In this document: piece by piece, positions 8,493-17,218 of the stretch
Position numbering within the stretch: the first letter of the stretch is position 1
Layout: every line of letters begins with the position of its first letter
Origin: Caballeronia fortuita
Lineage (GTDB): Bacteria; Pseudomonadota; Gammaproteobacteria; Burkholderiales; Burkholderiaceae
DNA: 64,000 nucleotides
Reading direction: 5' to 3'
NCBI RefSeq assembly: GCF_001544835.2
Contig: NZ_FCNX02000002.1
Span: 496,001 to 560,000 of the forward strand
Notes under the pieces: generated by a model
Told to the model about the DNA's origin: nothing
Databases searched by the model: none
Seen by the model: the letters and a program-made list of their open reading frames with translations, nothing else
Program-made: the position numbers and the translations under genes

Positions 8493-9275
8493 ATGACGAG
8501 CACCTGGCTGCACAACCTTCCGCTCTGGCAGATGACGCTCGTGGTGTTCGGCGCGACGGCCATCGCGGGCGCGGCGATCCATTTCGTCACGCGACGGCTG
8601 TTGAAGGGCGCGCGCCGCCTTTCGTTCACGGCGCTGTCGCCCGGCCTGCTCTCGCCGATCGGCGTCATCTTCGGCTTGCTCATCGCGTTCACCGCCGCGC
8701 AGGTGTGGAACGATACCGAACGCGCCAACGCCGCCGTCGACGCCGAAGCGGGCGCGCTGCGCTCCGTCGTCGTCCTTTCGGCGATGTTCGCGCCCGACGC
8801 GCAGGCGCATCTGCGAAAGCTGGTGCGCGACTACATCGAATACACGGTCGGCACCGAATGGCCGATGATGGCGCAAGGCGCCGTCACGCTCAAGATCAGT
8901 CCGCCTACGCTCAACGAAGCGCTGCAGTTCGCGCTCGCCCTGCCCGCAAGCACGACCGGCCAGCAGACCGCGCAGCGCCAGTTGGCCGTATCGCTGGAAC
9001 AGGCGCTCGAAGCGCGGCGGCAGCGCATTCTGGTGAGCCGCTCCGAAGTCAGCGGCGTCAAATGGCTGTGCCTGAGTTTCCTCGCGGTCTGTCTCGTGTT
9101 CGCCATCGCGCTGGTGCACGGCGAGAACCGGCTGGCATCGGCGATCGCGACGGTGCTGTTCTGCGCGAGCCTCGCCACGACGATGCTGCTGATCCTCTCG
9201 CACGATCGCCCGTTCTCCGGCGATATCGCCGTGAAGCCCGACCCGCTATTGCAGGTCGTCCCCGGCAACGGCTGA
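8493..9275 (+). CDS. DUF4239 family membrane protein
   Basis: 260 residues. Two hydrophobic segments lie near the N-terminus (LPLWQMTLVVFGATAIAG and GLLSPIGVIFGLLIAFTAAQ) and two near the C-terminus. Between them is a soluble helical part with RANAAVDAEAGALRS and Arg/Glu-rich stretches. This is the layout of DUF4239, a family of unknown function. I use the ATG at 8493 with GGAG nine bases upstream. A GTG at 8451, overlapping the previous stop and preceded by GAGGAGG, would add 14 residues and couple the two genes. Function cannot be inferred. Confidence 0.75.
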   Translation: MTSTWLHNLPLWQMTLVVFGATAIAGAAIHFVTRRLLKGARRLSFTALSPGLLSPIGVIFGLLIAFTAAQVWNDTERANAAVDAEAGALRSVVVLSAMFAPDAQAHLRKLVRDYIEYTVGTEWPMMAQGAVTLKISPPTLNEALQFALALPASTTGQQTAQRQLAVSLEQALEARRQRILVSRSEVSGVKWLCLSFLAVCLVFAIALVHGENRLASAIATVLFCASLATTMLLILSHDRPFSGDIAVKPDPLLQVVPGNG

Positions 9276-9277
9276 AC

Positions 9278-10463
9278 TCACTGAAGGTTTTCGAAGATCG
9301 CCGCAATGCCCTGACCGCCGCCGATGCACATCGTGACAAGCGCATACCGTCCGCCGATGCGCCTCAGTTCGTAAAGCGCCTTCACGGTGATGAGCGCGCC
9401 CGTCGCGCCGACCGGATGGCCGAGCGAGATGCCCGAACCGTTCGGATTGACCTTGCGCGGATCGAGTCCGAGCTCGTTCGTCACCGCGCACGCCTGCGCG
9501 GCGAAGGCTTCGTTGGCCTCGATCACGTCGAGGTCGTCGACGGTCAGGCCCGCCCGTTCGAGCGCCTTGCGCGTCGCCGGAACGGGACCGATGCCCATGT
9601 ACGCCGGATCGACGCCCGCGTGCGCGTAGGACACAAGCCGCGCGAGCGGGGCCGCGCCGCGCCGCTGCGCGACATCGCGCTCCATCAGCAGCACGCCTGC
9701 GGCCGCGTCGTTGATGCCCGATGCGTTGCCCGCCGTCACCGTGCCGTTCTCTTTCACGAACACCGCCTTGAGTTTTTTCGAAGTCGGCGGGGCTTGCATC
9801 GTGGCGCACGTGCTCGTCGGTATCGTAGACGGTTTCGCCTTTTTTTGCGCGCACCGTGACCGGCAGAATCTGATCGCGAAAGCGTCCTTCCGCAATCGCG
9901 TGCGCCGCCCGGCGATGCGATTCGAGCGCGAGCGCGTCCTGCGCCTCGCGCGAGATCTCGTATTTGCGCGCGACGTTCTCCGCCGTCACGCCCATGTGGA
10001 TCGTCTGGAAAGGATCGTGCAGCGCGCCGAGCATCATGTCGACGACTTTGCCGTCGCCCATGCGCTGTCCGAAGCGCGCGCCAGGCAGCGCGTAGAGCGC
10101 GCGGCTCATCGACTCCGCGCCGCCGCCGATAGCGATGTCGGCATCGCCGAGCATGATCGTCTGCGCAGCCGAGACGATGGCCTGCAGCCCCGAGCCGCAC
10201 AGCCGGTTCACCGTCAGCGCGGGCGCGTGTTGCGTGACGCCGCCGTCGATCGCCGCGACGCGCGCGAGATACATGTCCTTAGGTTCCGTGTGCACGACGT
10301 TGCCGAACACGACGTGACCGACTTCATCGCCGGCGACGTTCGCGCGCCGAAGCGTTTCGCGCACGATCATCGCGCCCAGTTCCGTCGGAGAAAAGTCCTT
10401 CAGTGCGCCGCCGAAATCTCCGATCGCAGTCCGCACTCCGCTCACCACGACAACGTCACGCAT
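9278..10463 (-). pseudogene. bktB: Beta-ketothiolase BktB, interrupted by a one-base frameshift
   Basis: The first 230 residues or so read as a thiolase in one frame: NRLCGSGLQAIVSAAQT with the acylated Cys, GGGAESMSR, and HMGVTAENVA. The rest reads in the next frame: ENGTVTAGNASGINDAAAGV, EANEAFAAQ, NPNGSGISLGHPVGATGA with the catalytic His, and the CIGGGQG motif with the second Cys. The frames meet at a run of six T on the plus strand (9773-9778). Removing one base gives exactly 394 codons, the usual BktB length, so this is a single-base insertion. BktB condenses or cleaves C4-C5 3-ketoacyl-CoAs in PHA synthesis and fatty acid oxidation. AAGGAG precedes the start, 44 bases after the acyl-CoA dehydrogenase. 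It may be a sequencing error, a recent mutation or a slippage site. Confidence 0.88.
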
Positions 10464-10507
10464 CGCATCGCTCCTTGGTTGTGCCCGCTCGGTTTTGCCC
10501 GCAGGCG

Positions 10508-12310
10508 TCAGAATTGCGCTTCGCTCAACGCGTGCAGCGGATCGTCGCCGCGCGCGGACACGATCGCCGTTTCGAGCGCGCGCGCATGCGTCAGCACGTA
10601 CTCGGCGAAGCAGTGCGCGGTCGCGATCTTCGCATCGTGGAAGAGCGGATCGTCCGCGCGCTTGCGTTGCGCCGCGAGCAGCGCGCGCGCCATCTGCCAG
10701 CCCGACAGCACGATGCCCGCGAGCTTCAGATACGCCACGCTGCCGGCGAACACCGCGTTCGGATCGCGCTTCGCCGTGTCGAGCACATAGGCGACGACGT
10801 TCGCGAGCGCGTCGCGGCCATCGGAGAGACGGCGATGCATCGACTCGAAAACGCGCGCGGCATCGCCGGCATCGACTGATTCAAGCGCGTCGAGCGTCTC
10901 GCCGATCTCGCCAAGCAGCGCACGCGCCGCCGCGCCGCCGTCGCGCAGCGTCTTGCGGCCGACGAGATCGTTGGCCTGAATCGCCGTCGTGCCTTCGTAA
11001 ATCGAGAGGATGCGCGCGTCGCGATAGAACTGGGCCGCGCCCGTTTCCTCGATGAAACCCATGCCGCCGTGGACCTGCACGCCGAGGCTCGTGACGTCGA
11101 TCGACACTTCGGTGCTCCAGCCCTTCACGACCGGCACGAGGAATTCGTTGATCGCAAGATGGCGGGCGCGCCGCGCCGCGTCATCGTCGTGATGAGCGAT
11201 GTCCGCGTGCGCCGCCGCGACATACGCGAGCGCACGCGCGCCTTCGGTCATCGCGCGCATCGTGCCGAGCATGCGGCGCACGTCGGGATGACGGATGATC
11301 GCGACGGAGCCCGCGCTCGAACCATCGACGGGACGGCTTTGCACGCGTTCCTTCGCATACGCGGCGGCCTTTTGATACGCGGCATCGGACAACGCGATGC
11401 CCTGCACGCCGACGCCGAAGCGCGCCGCGTTCATCATCACGAACATGTATTCGAGACCGCGATTTTCCTCGCCGACGAGATAGCCGGTCGCGCCGCCGTT
11501 GTCGCCGTACTGGAGCACGGCGGTCGGGCTCGCCTTGATGCCGAGCTTATGTTCGATCGACACGCAATGCACGTCGTTGCGCGCGCCGAGACTGCCGTCG
11601 TCGTTGACGAGGAACTTCGGCACGACGAAAAGCGAAATGCCCTTCACGCCCGCCGGCGCATCCGGCGTGCGCGCCAGCACGAGATGAACGATGTTCCCGG
11701 CCATGTCGTGCTCGCCCCAGGTGATGAAGATCTTCGTGCCGAAGATTTTGTAGGTGCCGTCGCCCTGGCGTTCGGCGCGCGAGCGCACCAGCGCGAGATC
11801 GGAGCCGGCTTGCGGCTCGGTGAGGTTCATCGTGCCGGTCCAGACGCCTTCAATCAGCTTCGGCAGATAGCGCGCCTTCAGTTCATCGGAACCGGCGAGC
11901 AGCAATGCCTCGATCGCGCCGTCGGTGAGCAGCGGGCACAGCGCGAACGAAAGGTTCGACGCGTTCAGCATTTCGATGCACGGCGCCGCGATCAGCTTTG
12001 CCAGTCCCTGTCCGCCGAATTCGGCCGGATGGCTGATGCCCTGCCAGCCGCCTTCGATGTATTGGCGGTATGCGTCGGCAAAACCGGGCGTCGCGGTGAC
12101 TGCGCCGTCGTGCCATGTGCTCGGCTGCTGGTCACCGCGCGCGTTCAGTGGCGCGATGACGTCGGCAGCGAGCTTCGCGCCTTCGTCGAGAACGGCGCGG
12201 GCCGTGTCCGCGTTCGAATCGTCGAGACCGGGAAGCTGGGCGATGCTTGCAATATCGGCCAATTCCTCGATGACGAACATCATGTCCTTGACGGGCGGCG
12301 TGTAATTCAT
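10508..12310 (-). CDS. Acyl-CoA dehydrogenase (large, with extra C-terminal domain)
   Basis: 600 residues, the size of the large acyl-CoA dehydrogenase subfamily with an added C-terminal domain. Visible blocks are MNLTEPQAGSDLALVRSRAE for FAD/substrate binding, the FITWGEHDM region, VHGGMGFIEETG, and RDARILSIYEGTTAIQANDL near the end of the core. The start MNYTPPVKDMMFVIEELADI is typical. I used the ATG at 12310 with GGAG eight bases upstream rather than the longer open frame. It oxidises acyl-CoA to enoyl-CoA with electrons passed to ETF. bktB lies directly downstream, so the pair forms a short beta-oxidation operon. The AraC gene upstream in the same orientation may control it. Confidence 0.9.
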   Translation of the reverse strand: MNYTPPVKDMMFVIEELADIASIAQLPGLDDSNADTARAVLDEGAKLAADVIAPLNARGDQQPSTWHDGAVTATPGFADAYRQYIEGGWQGISHPAEFGGQGLAKLIAAPCIEMLNASNLSFALCPLLTDGAIEALLLAGSDELKARYLPKLIEGVWTGTMNLTEPQAGSDLALVRSRAERQGDGTYKIFGTKIFITWGEHDMAGNIVHLVLARTPDAPAGVKGISLFVVPKFLVNDDGSLGARNDVHCVSIEHKLGIKASPTAVLQYGDNGGATGYLVGEENRGLEYMFVMMNAARFGVGVQGIALSDAAYQKAAAYAKERVQSRPVDGSSAGSVAIIRHPDVRRMLGTMRAMTEGARALAYVAAAHADIAHHDDDAARRARHLAINEFLVPVVKGWSTEVSIDVTSLGVQVHGGMGFIEETGAAQFYRDARILSIYEGTTAIQANDLVGRKTLRDGGAAARALLGEIGETLDALESVDAGDAARVFESMHRRLSDGRDALANVVAYVLDTAKRDPNAVFAGSVAYLKLAGIVLSGWQMARALLAAQRKRADDPLFHDAKIATAHCFAEYVLTHARALETAIVSARGDDPLHALSEAQF

Positions 12311-12462
12311 CGATGACTCCAAGGTCCACAGCTTTCGACGAAACGCCCGCTGCGGCAGCAAATGTTGATGTATTGCGGTGCATGGTATCAACGCTGCCTG
12401 TCTTTCCCGCTACCGGAACCTGCCCTTTCACTGACAAAATCTGCCAACACGGTCACCGTTTT

Positions 12463-13476
12463 CTAGCGCGCGTCCTGGGCCGTTCTCTGCCGATACGCCG
12501 CGGGCGTGCTGCCCGTCCAGTGCCGGAACGCGCGATGAAACGCCGTCGGATTGTCGAAGCCGACATCGTAGGCGATCGCCGCGATGGCATCGTTCGAACG
12601 GGTGAGACGCTGAATCGCGAGATCGCGGCGCACTTCGTCCTTGATCGCCTGGAAGCTCGTGCCCTCCGCTTCGAGCCGCCTGCACAGCGTGCGCACCGAG
12701 TAGTGAAGCTGCTGCGCAACGTGATCGACGGTCGGCGTCGCCGGCAGGCCAGCGGCGATGCAGTGCCGCACCCGATGACACACCATCTCTTCCGTGAACG
12801 ACACGAAGATCCAGTCCTCCGGCGCGCGCTGAAGGAACGCGTTGAGATCGGATTTGCGCTGCCGGATCGGGCGGTCTAGATAGAGCGAATCGAACGCGAT
12901 GTGCGTGCGCTCGTGCCCGAAACGCACGGGGCCGGGAAAGAGATAGAGCAGATCGCCGGATTGCGCGGGGCGCTGGAATTCGAACGCCGCTTCGACGAGC
13001 GGAATCTTTTCGCGAATGAGCCACGACGCGACGCCGTGCACGAGCTTGAGCATCAGTTCCCGCGCAAGCACGCTCGCTTGCGGCCCATGCGGATTCGCGA
13101 CGAATTCGACGCTCGCATACGCGTCTTCGCGGCGCGACACGAGTTGAAATTCGTCGAGCACCAGATGAAAGAACTGCCCGAAACGATGAAGCGCCACTTC
13201 GAGACGCGGGGCATCGAGCAGGCTCAGGCACAGGAACTTGAGCGTGCCGTTGCGCAGCGGACGCGTGAAGATGCCGGGCATTTCGTCATCGAGTTCCATC
13301 GCGAGCAGGCGATAGAGCGTCGAAAACTGTTCTTGCGTGACGCGCGCGGCGGGCATGGCGAGCAGTTCGTGCGGGATGCCGGAGTGCTCCGCGAGCCGCG
13401 CGACCGCGGCGCGATCGGCGCCCGAGAGAAAGCCGTTGACGACCGAAATGGGAACAGTGGCGGAAGGAGGCCGCAT
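12463..13476 (-). CDS. AraC-family transcriptional regulator
   Basis: 337 residues. The N-terminal 200 residues match the arabinose-binding-type sensor of OruR/ArgR-like AraC proteins (SVVNGFLSGADRAAVARLAE; LSLLDAPRLEVALHRFGQFF). The C-terminal 100 residues hold two helix-turn-helix units: VAQQLHYSVRTLCRRLEAEG and IAAIAYDVGFDNPTAFHRAF with the family end GSTPAAYR. It lies upstream of the acyl-CoA dehydrogenase and bktB in the same orientation with a 152-base gap, so it is the natural candidate regulator of that operon. The inducer is unknown, perhaps an acid or CoA-pathway intermediate. Confidence 0.88.
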   Translation of the reverse strand: MRPPSATVPISVVNGFLSGADRAAVARLAEHSGIPHELLAMPAARVTQEQFSTLYRLLAMELDDEMPGIFTRPLRNGTLKFLCLSLLDAPRLEVALHRFGQFFHLVLDEFQLVSRREDAYASVEFVANPHGPQASVLARELMLKLVHGVASWLIREKIPLVEAAFEFQRPAQSGDLLYLFPGPVRFGHERTHIAFDSLYLDRPIRQRKSDLNAFLQRAPEDWIFVSFTEEMVCHRVRHCIAAGLPATPTVDHVAQQLHYSVRTLCRRLEAEGTSFQAIKDEVRRDLAIQRLTRSNDAIAAIAYDVGFDNPTAFHRAFRHWTGSTPAAYRQRTAQDAR

Positions 13477-13548
13477 GACGAAATCGCGCGAGTGGGAGCG
13501 AGGCCGATTTTGTCATAGCTCGAAGCAGCGCGGCCTAAGGCCGGCGAA

Positions 13549-13794
13549 TCAGGGCGCGGAGCGGTCCCGTTTGCGTTTCGTATCGGGCGCATAGTACTTG
13601 TGATACGGCGAGCGGGGAAACGCATTTTCGAGCAGCCGGATCCGAAGTCGATCGCCGGTCGTGGTGAATCTGCCCGTCACACGGATCAGCACGCTCAGCG
13701 ACACGACAAGAGCCAGTATCAGTAACGTCACCAGCGGCAAGACGAGCAGATAAAGCAGAAGCGCTATTTTATTTATTGATTTCTTTATCGACAT
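13549..13794 (-). CDS. Small basic membrane protein, unknown function
   Basis: 81 residues: a short Lys-rich start, one long hydrophobic stretch (about residues 10-38, Leu/Val-rich) and a basic, Arg/Lys-rich cytoplasmic-type tail. Its AT-rich 5' end differs from the surrounding GC-rich genes. It is the last gene in line with the polysaccharide operon, 87 bases after the HAD-type gene, so it may be co-transcribed. I do not recognise the family. Confidence 0.55.
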   Translation of the reverse strand: MSIKKSINKIALLLYLLVLPLVTLLILALVVSLSVLIRVTGRFTTTGDRLRIRLLENAFPRSPYHKYYAPDTKRKRDRSAP

Positions 13795-13881
13795 GGCAGT
13801 GGCAGGCAGAGTGCTCCCGTGGCTTCACTGTCGTTCGAGCTTGAACGAGCCGGCGTGCACCGGCTCGCTCAGGCTGACGCG

Positions 13882-15972
13882 TCAGGTCAGACGACCGTCG
13901 CGCTCGCGGCCGTTGCGTGCGATCGAACGCTTGTCACGGCGCAGATACATCCATCGCTTGTAGCCTTGCGCCAGTCTCATGACGAGGACGAGCACGGTCC
14001 GATGCACGACGCCCAGATCGCGGCGCCCCTGAATGCCGGCGGTCCACTGATTCTGGCGGATATACATGATCACTTCGCGACGCGCCTGCGCAGACACGAG
14101 ACTCCTGAACAGTTTTCCGATGCCCGGCACGACGGATTTATCGACGAACTGGCCTGCGCCGAACACGTCGTTCTGATTGAGCGCGCTATAGGCCGCGACG
14201 AACTCGTCGAGCGGATTTTCGAGCGCGCTGGCCCAGATCTTGAGCGCCGGCTTTCTGAGTTCGTCGGCGGTAATGCCGCACATTTCCACATGCCCCGCCC
14301 ACGCGCGCGCGCCGCGTAGAACGCCCGCCTGGAAGCCCTCGATGAAGTCCTTGCTCGACGCGTGCTCGACGTCCGGCTCGGCGCGAATCGCGGCGACTTT
14401 GCCGCCGTCTCCACACGTGCGATATCCGCAGACCGATCCCGCCGACGAACTGAACAGCATCTCGATCGGCGCGACGGCGTCGAGAAGCGACGCGTCTTCC
14501 GACGTCTCATTGCGATTCGGACCGAAAGCGCGTTTGGAAACGTTCGAAGGCTGTTCGTTCAGATAGCGCTGCAAGCCGAGATAATGGCCGCGGAACTGCA
14601 CTGCCGGCAGCAGCAAGGCGAGGTTGTCCTGGATCGTTCCACGCCAGCCGATATCGACGATGCCCACGATGCGCGCCTCGTCGCTCAATCCTTGCGATGC
14701 GAGATAGGCGAGAAGCGCCGCCCGTTCGGCGCGAACGCGTTCTTCGATCCGCGAGGAGAAGTCCGCGTCGGCGAACAGACGCTGGATGCGCTCGTCCTTC
14801 CACGGATGCGTGATGTCTTCGTCGAGCGACAACCGATGCCTTGCACAGAGCGCCGAGAAGGATTCCGGCTCCATGCCGATCGACTTGAGCAGCGCGGCAA
14901 GCGAGTGCGTCGTATACAGATTCCACAGACGGCGCATTTCGGCAGGCGTGACTTCCCTCAGCGAAGCGCAGAACGTGGCGAACCGGCTGACTTCGAGAAC
15001 CGAAGCCTTCGGCAGGACGTGACCCGCGTATTCGCCGCGAGGAAAGAGCGCATGCCACACGCGCAGAAAGAACTCGCCTTCGCGGGAAAAGAAATAGACC
15101 TGTTCGAGACCTTCGACGATCGCGCGCCGGGCGATATCGAGGCAAAACCCGATCACGAGCGGCGCTGCGTGCGCACCGGCGCGCATAGCGGCTTCGCGCG
15201 CCGAGAGCGCCGGGAACGCATCGGCGCGCTCGCCAAGATCCGCGAGCACTTCGGCATCGATACGCTGAAAGAGCGCCGCCCGGTCCGCGAAGAGCAACTC
15301 GCGATCCAGCCGCTTCGCATGCTCGGCTTCCGGTAGAAATCCGACCACGTTCACGCCGAGCGAGCGAGGCACTTCGACGTCCGCCACCGCGTTGTCGCCG
15401 ATATGCACGTGCTCCGCAGGCGCAGCCTGGTAAAGCGCCTGAACATGCCCGAACAGTTTCCCGGAACGCTTGTTCATGCCGAGATCGCACGAGCTGATTC
15501 CGCCGGGCACGAACGCGTCGATGCCATGCCCTTCGAGCAGCGTGCTCAGGCGCTCGGCGGACATGTAGAAGTCCGAGAGGAAGATCGTGTTCTCGGCCGG
15601 ATGCTGTTCGGCCACCTGCCTGATCGTCGGATCGGGATAGGTGTGGCGCAATTCGAAGTTCACTTCGAAATCGGCGAATTGCGCGGGAATGCCCGCATCG
15701 AATTCTTGATCGACGAGCTTCTTCAGCCAATGCGTCAGGACATCGACGATCTCGTACTCGTTGTCGCGGCCCGCGGCGCGCGCGGCATCGGCAAGCTCCA
15801 TCTCCTGCTCGACGCGAAGACGGTACACATCCCACACGCTATCGAAACGCTCGGAAATGCCGAGGCGCGGATCCAGAAACGCGTGCAGCGCCGTGGCCAG
15901 CTTCGCGAATTCCGGATGACAGCGGCGCCTGAGCAGCGTGTCCCAAACATCGATGGTCCTGAGCTTGTACAT
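13882..15972 (-). CDS. HAD-superfamily COG5610-like protein of polysaccharide cluster
   Basis: 696 residues. The N-terminus TIDVWDTLLRRR is a HAD motif I (DxxD-type), and IFLSDFYMS and HIGDNAVADVEVPRSLG are the later HAD motifs, so residues 1-230 form a hydrolase-like domain. A second conserved part follows, with YFFSREGEFFLRVW and later VDIGWRGTIQDNL; the same two motifs occur at the C-terminus of the large protein two genes upstream. The architecture matches COG5610, predicted hydrolases found in capsule and O-antigen loci. The start ATG overlaps the stop of the glycosyltransferase gene as TGATG, so the two are translated together. A role in modifying or finishing a surface glycan is likely; the reaction is unknown. 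Confidence 0.78.
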   Translation of the reverse strand: MYKLRTIDVWDTLLRRRCHPEFAKLATALHAFLDPRLGISERFDSVWDVYRLRVEQEMELADAARAAGRDNEYEIVDVLTHWLKKLVDQEFDAGIPAQFADFEVNFELRHTYPDPTIRQVAEQHPAENTIFLSDFYMSAERLSTLLEGHGIDAFVPGGISSCDLGMNKRSGKLFGHVQALYQAAPAEHVHIGDNAVADVEVPRSLGVNVVGFLPEAEHAKRLDRELLFADRAALFQRIDAEVLADLGERADAFPALSAREAAMRAGAHAAPLVIGFCLDIARRAIVEGLEQVYFFSREGEFFLRVWHALFPRGEYAGHVLPKASVLEVSRFATFCASLREVTPAEMRRLWNLYTTHSLAALLKSIGMEPESFSALCARHRLSLDEDITHPWKDERIQRLFADADFSSRIEERVRAERAALLAYLASQGLSDEARIVGIVDIGWRGTIQDNLALLLPAVQFRGHYLGLQRYLNEQPSNVSKRAFGPNRNETSEDASLLDAVAPIEMLFSSSAGSVCGYRTCGDGGKVAAIRAEPDVEHASSKDFIEGFQAGVLRGARAWAGHVEMCGITADELRKPALKIWASALENPLDEFVAAYSALNQNDVFGAGQFVDKSVVPGIGKLFRSLVSAQARREVIMYIRQNQWTAGIQGRRDLGVVHRTVLVLVMRLAQGYKRWMYLRRDKRSIARNGRERDGRLT

Positions 15973-17192
15973 CAGTAAGCCTTGCGTTTGCCGATGAGCA
16001 CCTCGCCCACCGCTTCGAACTGTTTCAGACGGCGTGCCCATTCAGCCGGAAGCCGGCCGGCCAGCGACCGCAGCTTCTGGCGACGCACGCTCGACGCGAT
16101 GTTGGCGAGACGGAGTTTCTCGTCGCGCCCGTACACGCTCCAGGCGTCCGCGACGATCGCAGCACACGTCTCGCGCGACACGGCGGGTTCGTCGAAACAC
16201 GAGCGCACCCAGTCCGCGAACTGCGCGGACGACTCGCTCCAGGACGGCCAGTTCCGCGCGGTGTTCAGCGCGCCTTGCTTCAGGCGCGACAGTTCTCCGG
16301 AATCGTTCAGCAATGTCCGGATCGATGCGACGACGCCGTCGAGATTGCCCGCCGGCACGACGTGCGCGTTCTCGTTGTGGACGATGTATTCGTCATGCCC
16401 GGTGACGTCGAATACGACCGACGTGCCGCCGCAGTGGAATATCTCGAGCGGCGGGCCGAACATGCCTTCCACGGTGCTCAGCTTGATGAGGATGTCGCAG
16501 GAGCGGTAGATTTCGGCGGTCTTCACCATCGGCACGCGAGAAAACACTTTCGACACGCCGGGCACCCATTTAACGGGCGATCCGGTCAGCAGCCAGATGT
16601 CCTTCGCGCCCGCTTCGCGCGCGAGCCGTATCGCCAGGGCGGTGTTCTTGAACGCGACGCCGAAATGACCTTCCACGAGCACGCGCGGACGCTTCGGGTT
16701 GCGCTGTGCGAGCGTCGGTCCGGCGGTGTCGTAAACATCCTTGCGAATGCCGTTCTTCACGAGCGCGGCATCCTGGCCATAGGCCGTTTGCAGATGCGCC
16801 TTGATCCACGTGGCCTCGGTGATGTAGCGCACCGGCAGCCGATACGTCGAATCGACGAGCGCGCGCAGCGGCACTTCGACTTCCGGATAGAAGCGCGACT
16901 CGATAGACTGCACGAAGTACGCGTAACGGTCCGCGTCGAATGCCGGCAATTCGAGCGCGGTCTTCCACCACGTCGCGATCACGAGGTCGAAGCGCTCGCG
17001 CTTCGCGTCCTCGATCGGCACACAATGCAGCCGGCTGGCTTCGTTATGCCACGCGAGCGTCGCCGCGGTGAACGGCTCCTGAACCGCGAGCGTGACGTCG
17101 TAGCTGTGGTCGCGCAAATAGCTGGCGTGCTGGACGATGACATACGTGCCACCGCTGATGGTCATCGATCCGACAAGAAAGCAGATCTTCAT
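15972..17192 (-). CDS. Glycosyltransferase family 4-type enzyme
   Basis: 406 residues. The start MKICFLVGSMTISGGTYVI has the GT-B nucleotide-sugar transferase pattern with a GG motif. The middle RPRVLVEGHFGVAFKNTALA and the C-terminal VEGMFGPPLEIFHCGGTSVVF resemble the donor-binding EX7E region of GT4 enzymes. It should add one sugar to a growing lipid-linked glycan on the cytoplasmic side. I chose the ATG at 17192. In-frame ATGs at 17207 and 17216 are also possible, the latter beginning three bases after the stop of the upstream gene. It lies inside the wzm-wzt operon and overlaps the following HAD-type gene by one base. Confidence 0.82.
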   Translation of the reverse strand: MKICFLVGSMTISGGTYVIVQHASYLRDHSYDVTLAVQEPFTAATLAWHNEASRLHCVPIEDAKRERFDLVIATWWKTALELPAFDADRYAYFVQSIESRFYPEVEVPLRALVDSTYRLPVRYITEATWIKAHLQTAYGQDAALVKNGIRKDVYDTAGPTLAQRNPKRPRVLVEGHFGVAFKNTALAIRLAREAGAKDIWLLTGSPVKWVPGVSKVFSRVPMVKTAEIYRSCDILIKLSTVEGMFGPPLEIFHCGGTSVVFDVTGHDEYIVHNENAHVVPAGNLDGVVASIRTLLNDSGELSRLKQGALNTARNWPSWSESSAQFADWVRSCFDEPAVSRETCAAIVADAWSVYGRDEKLRLANIASSVRRQKLRSLAGRLPAEWARRLKQFEAVGEVLIGKRKAY

Positions 17193-17218
17193 TCTTACGT
17201 CGCCCATATTTCTCATTC

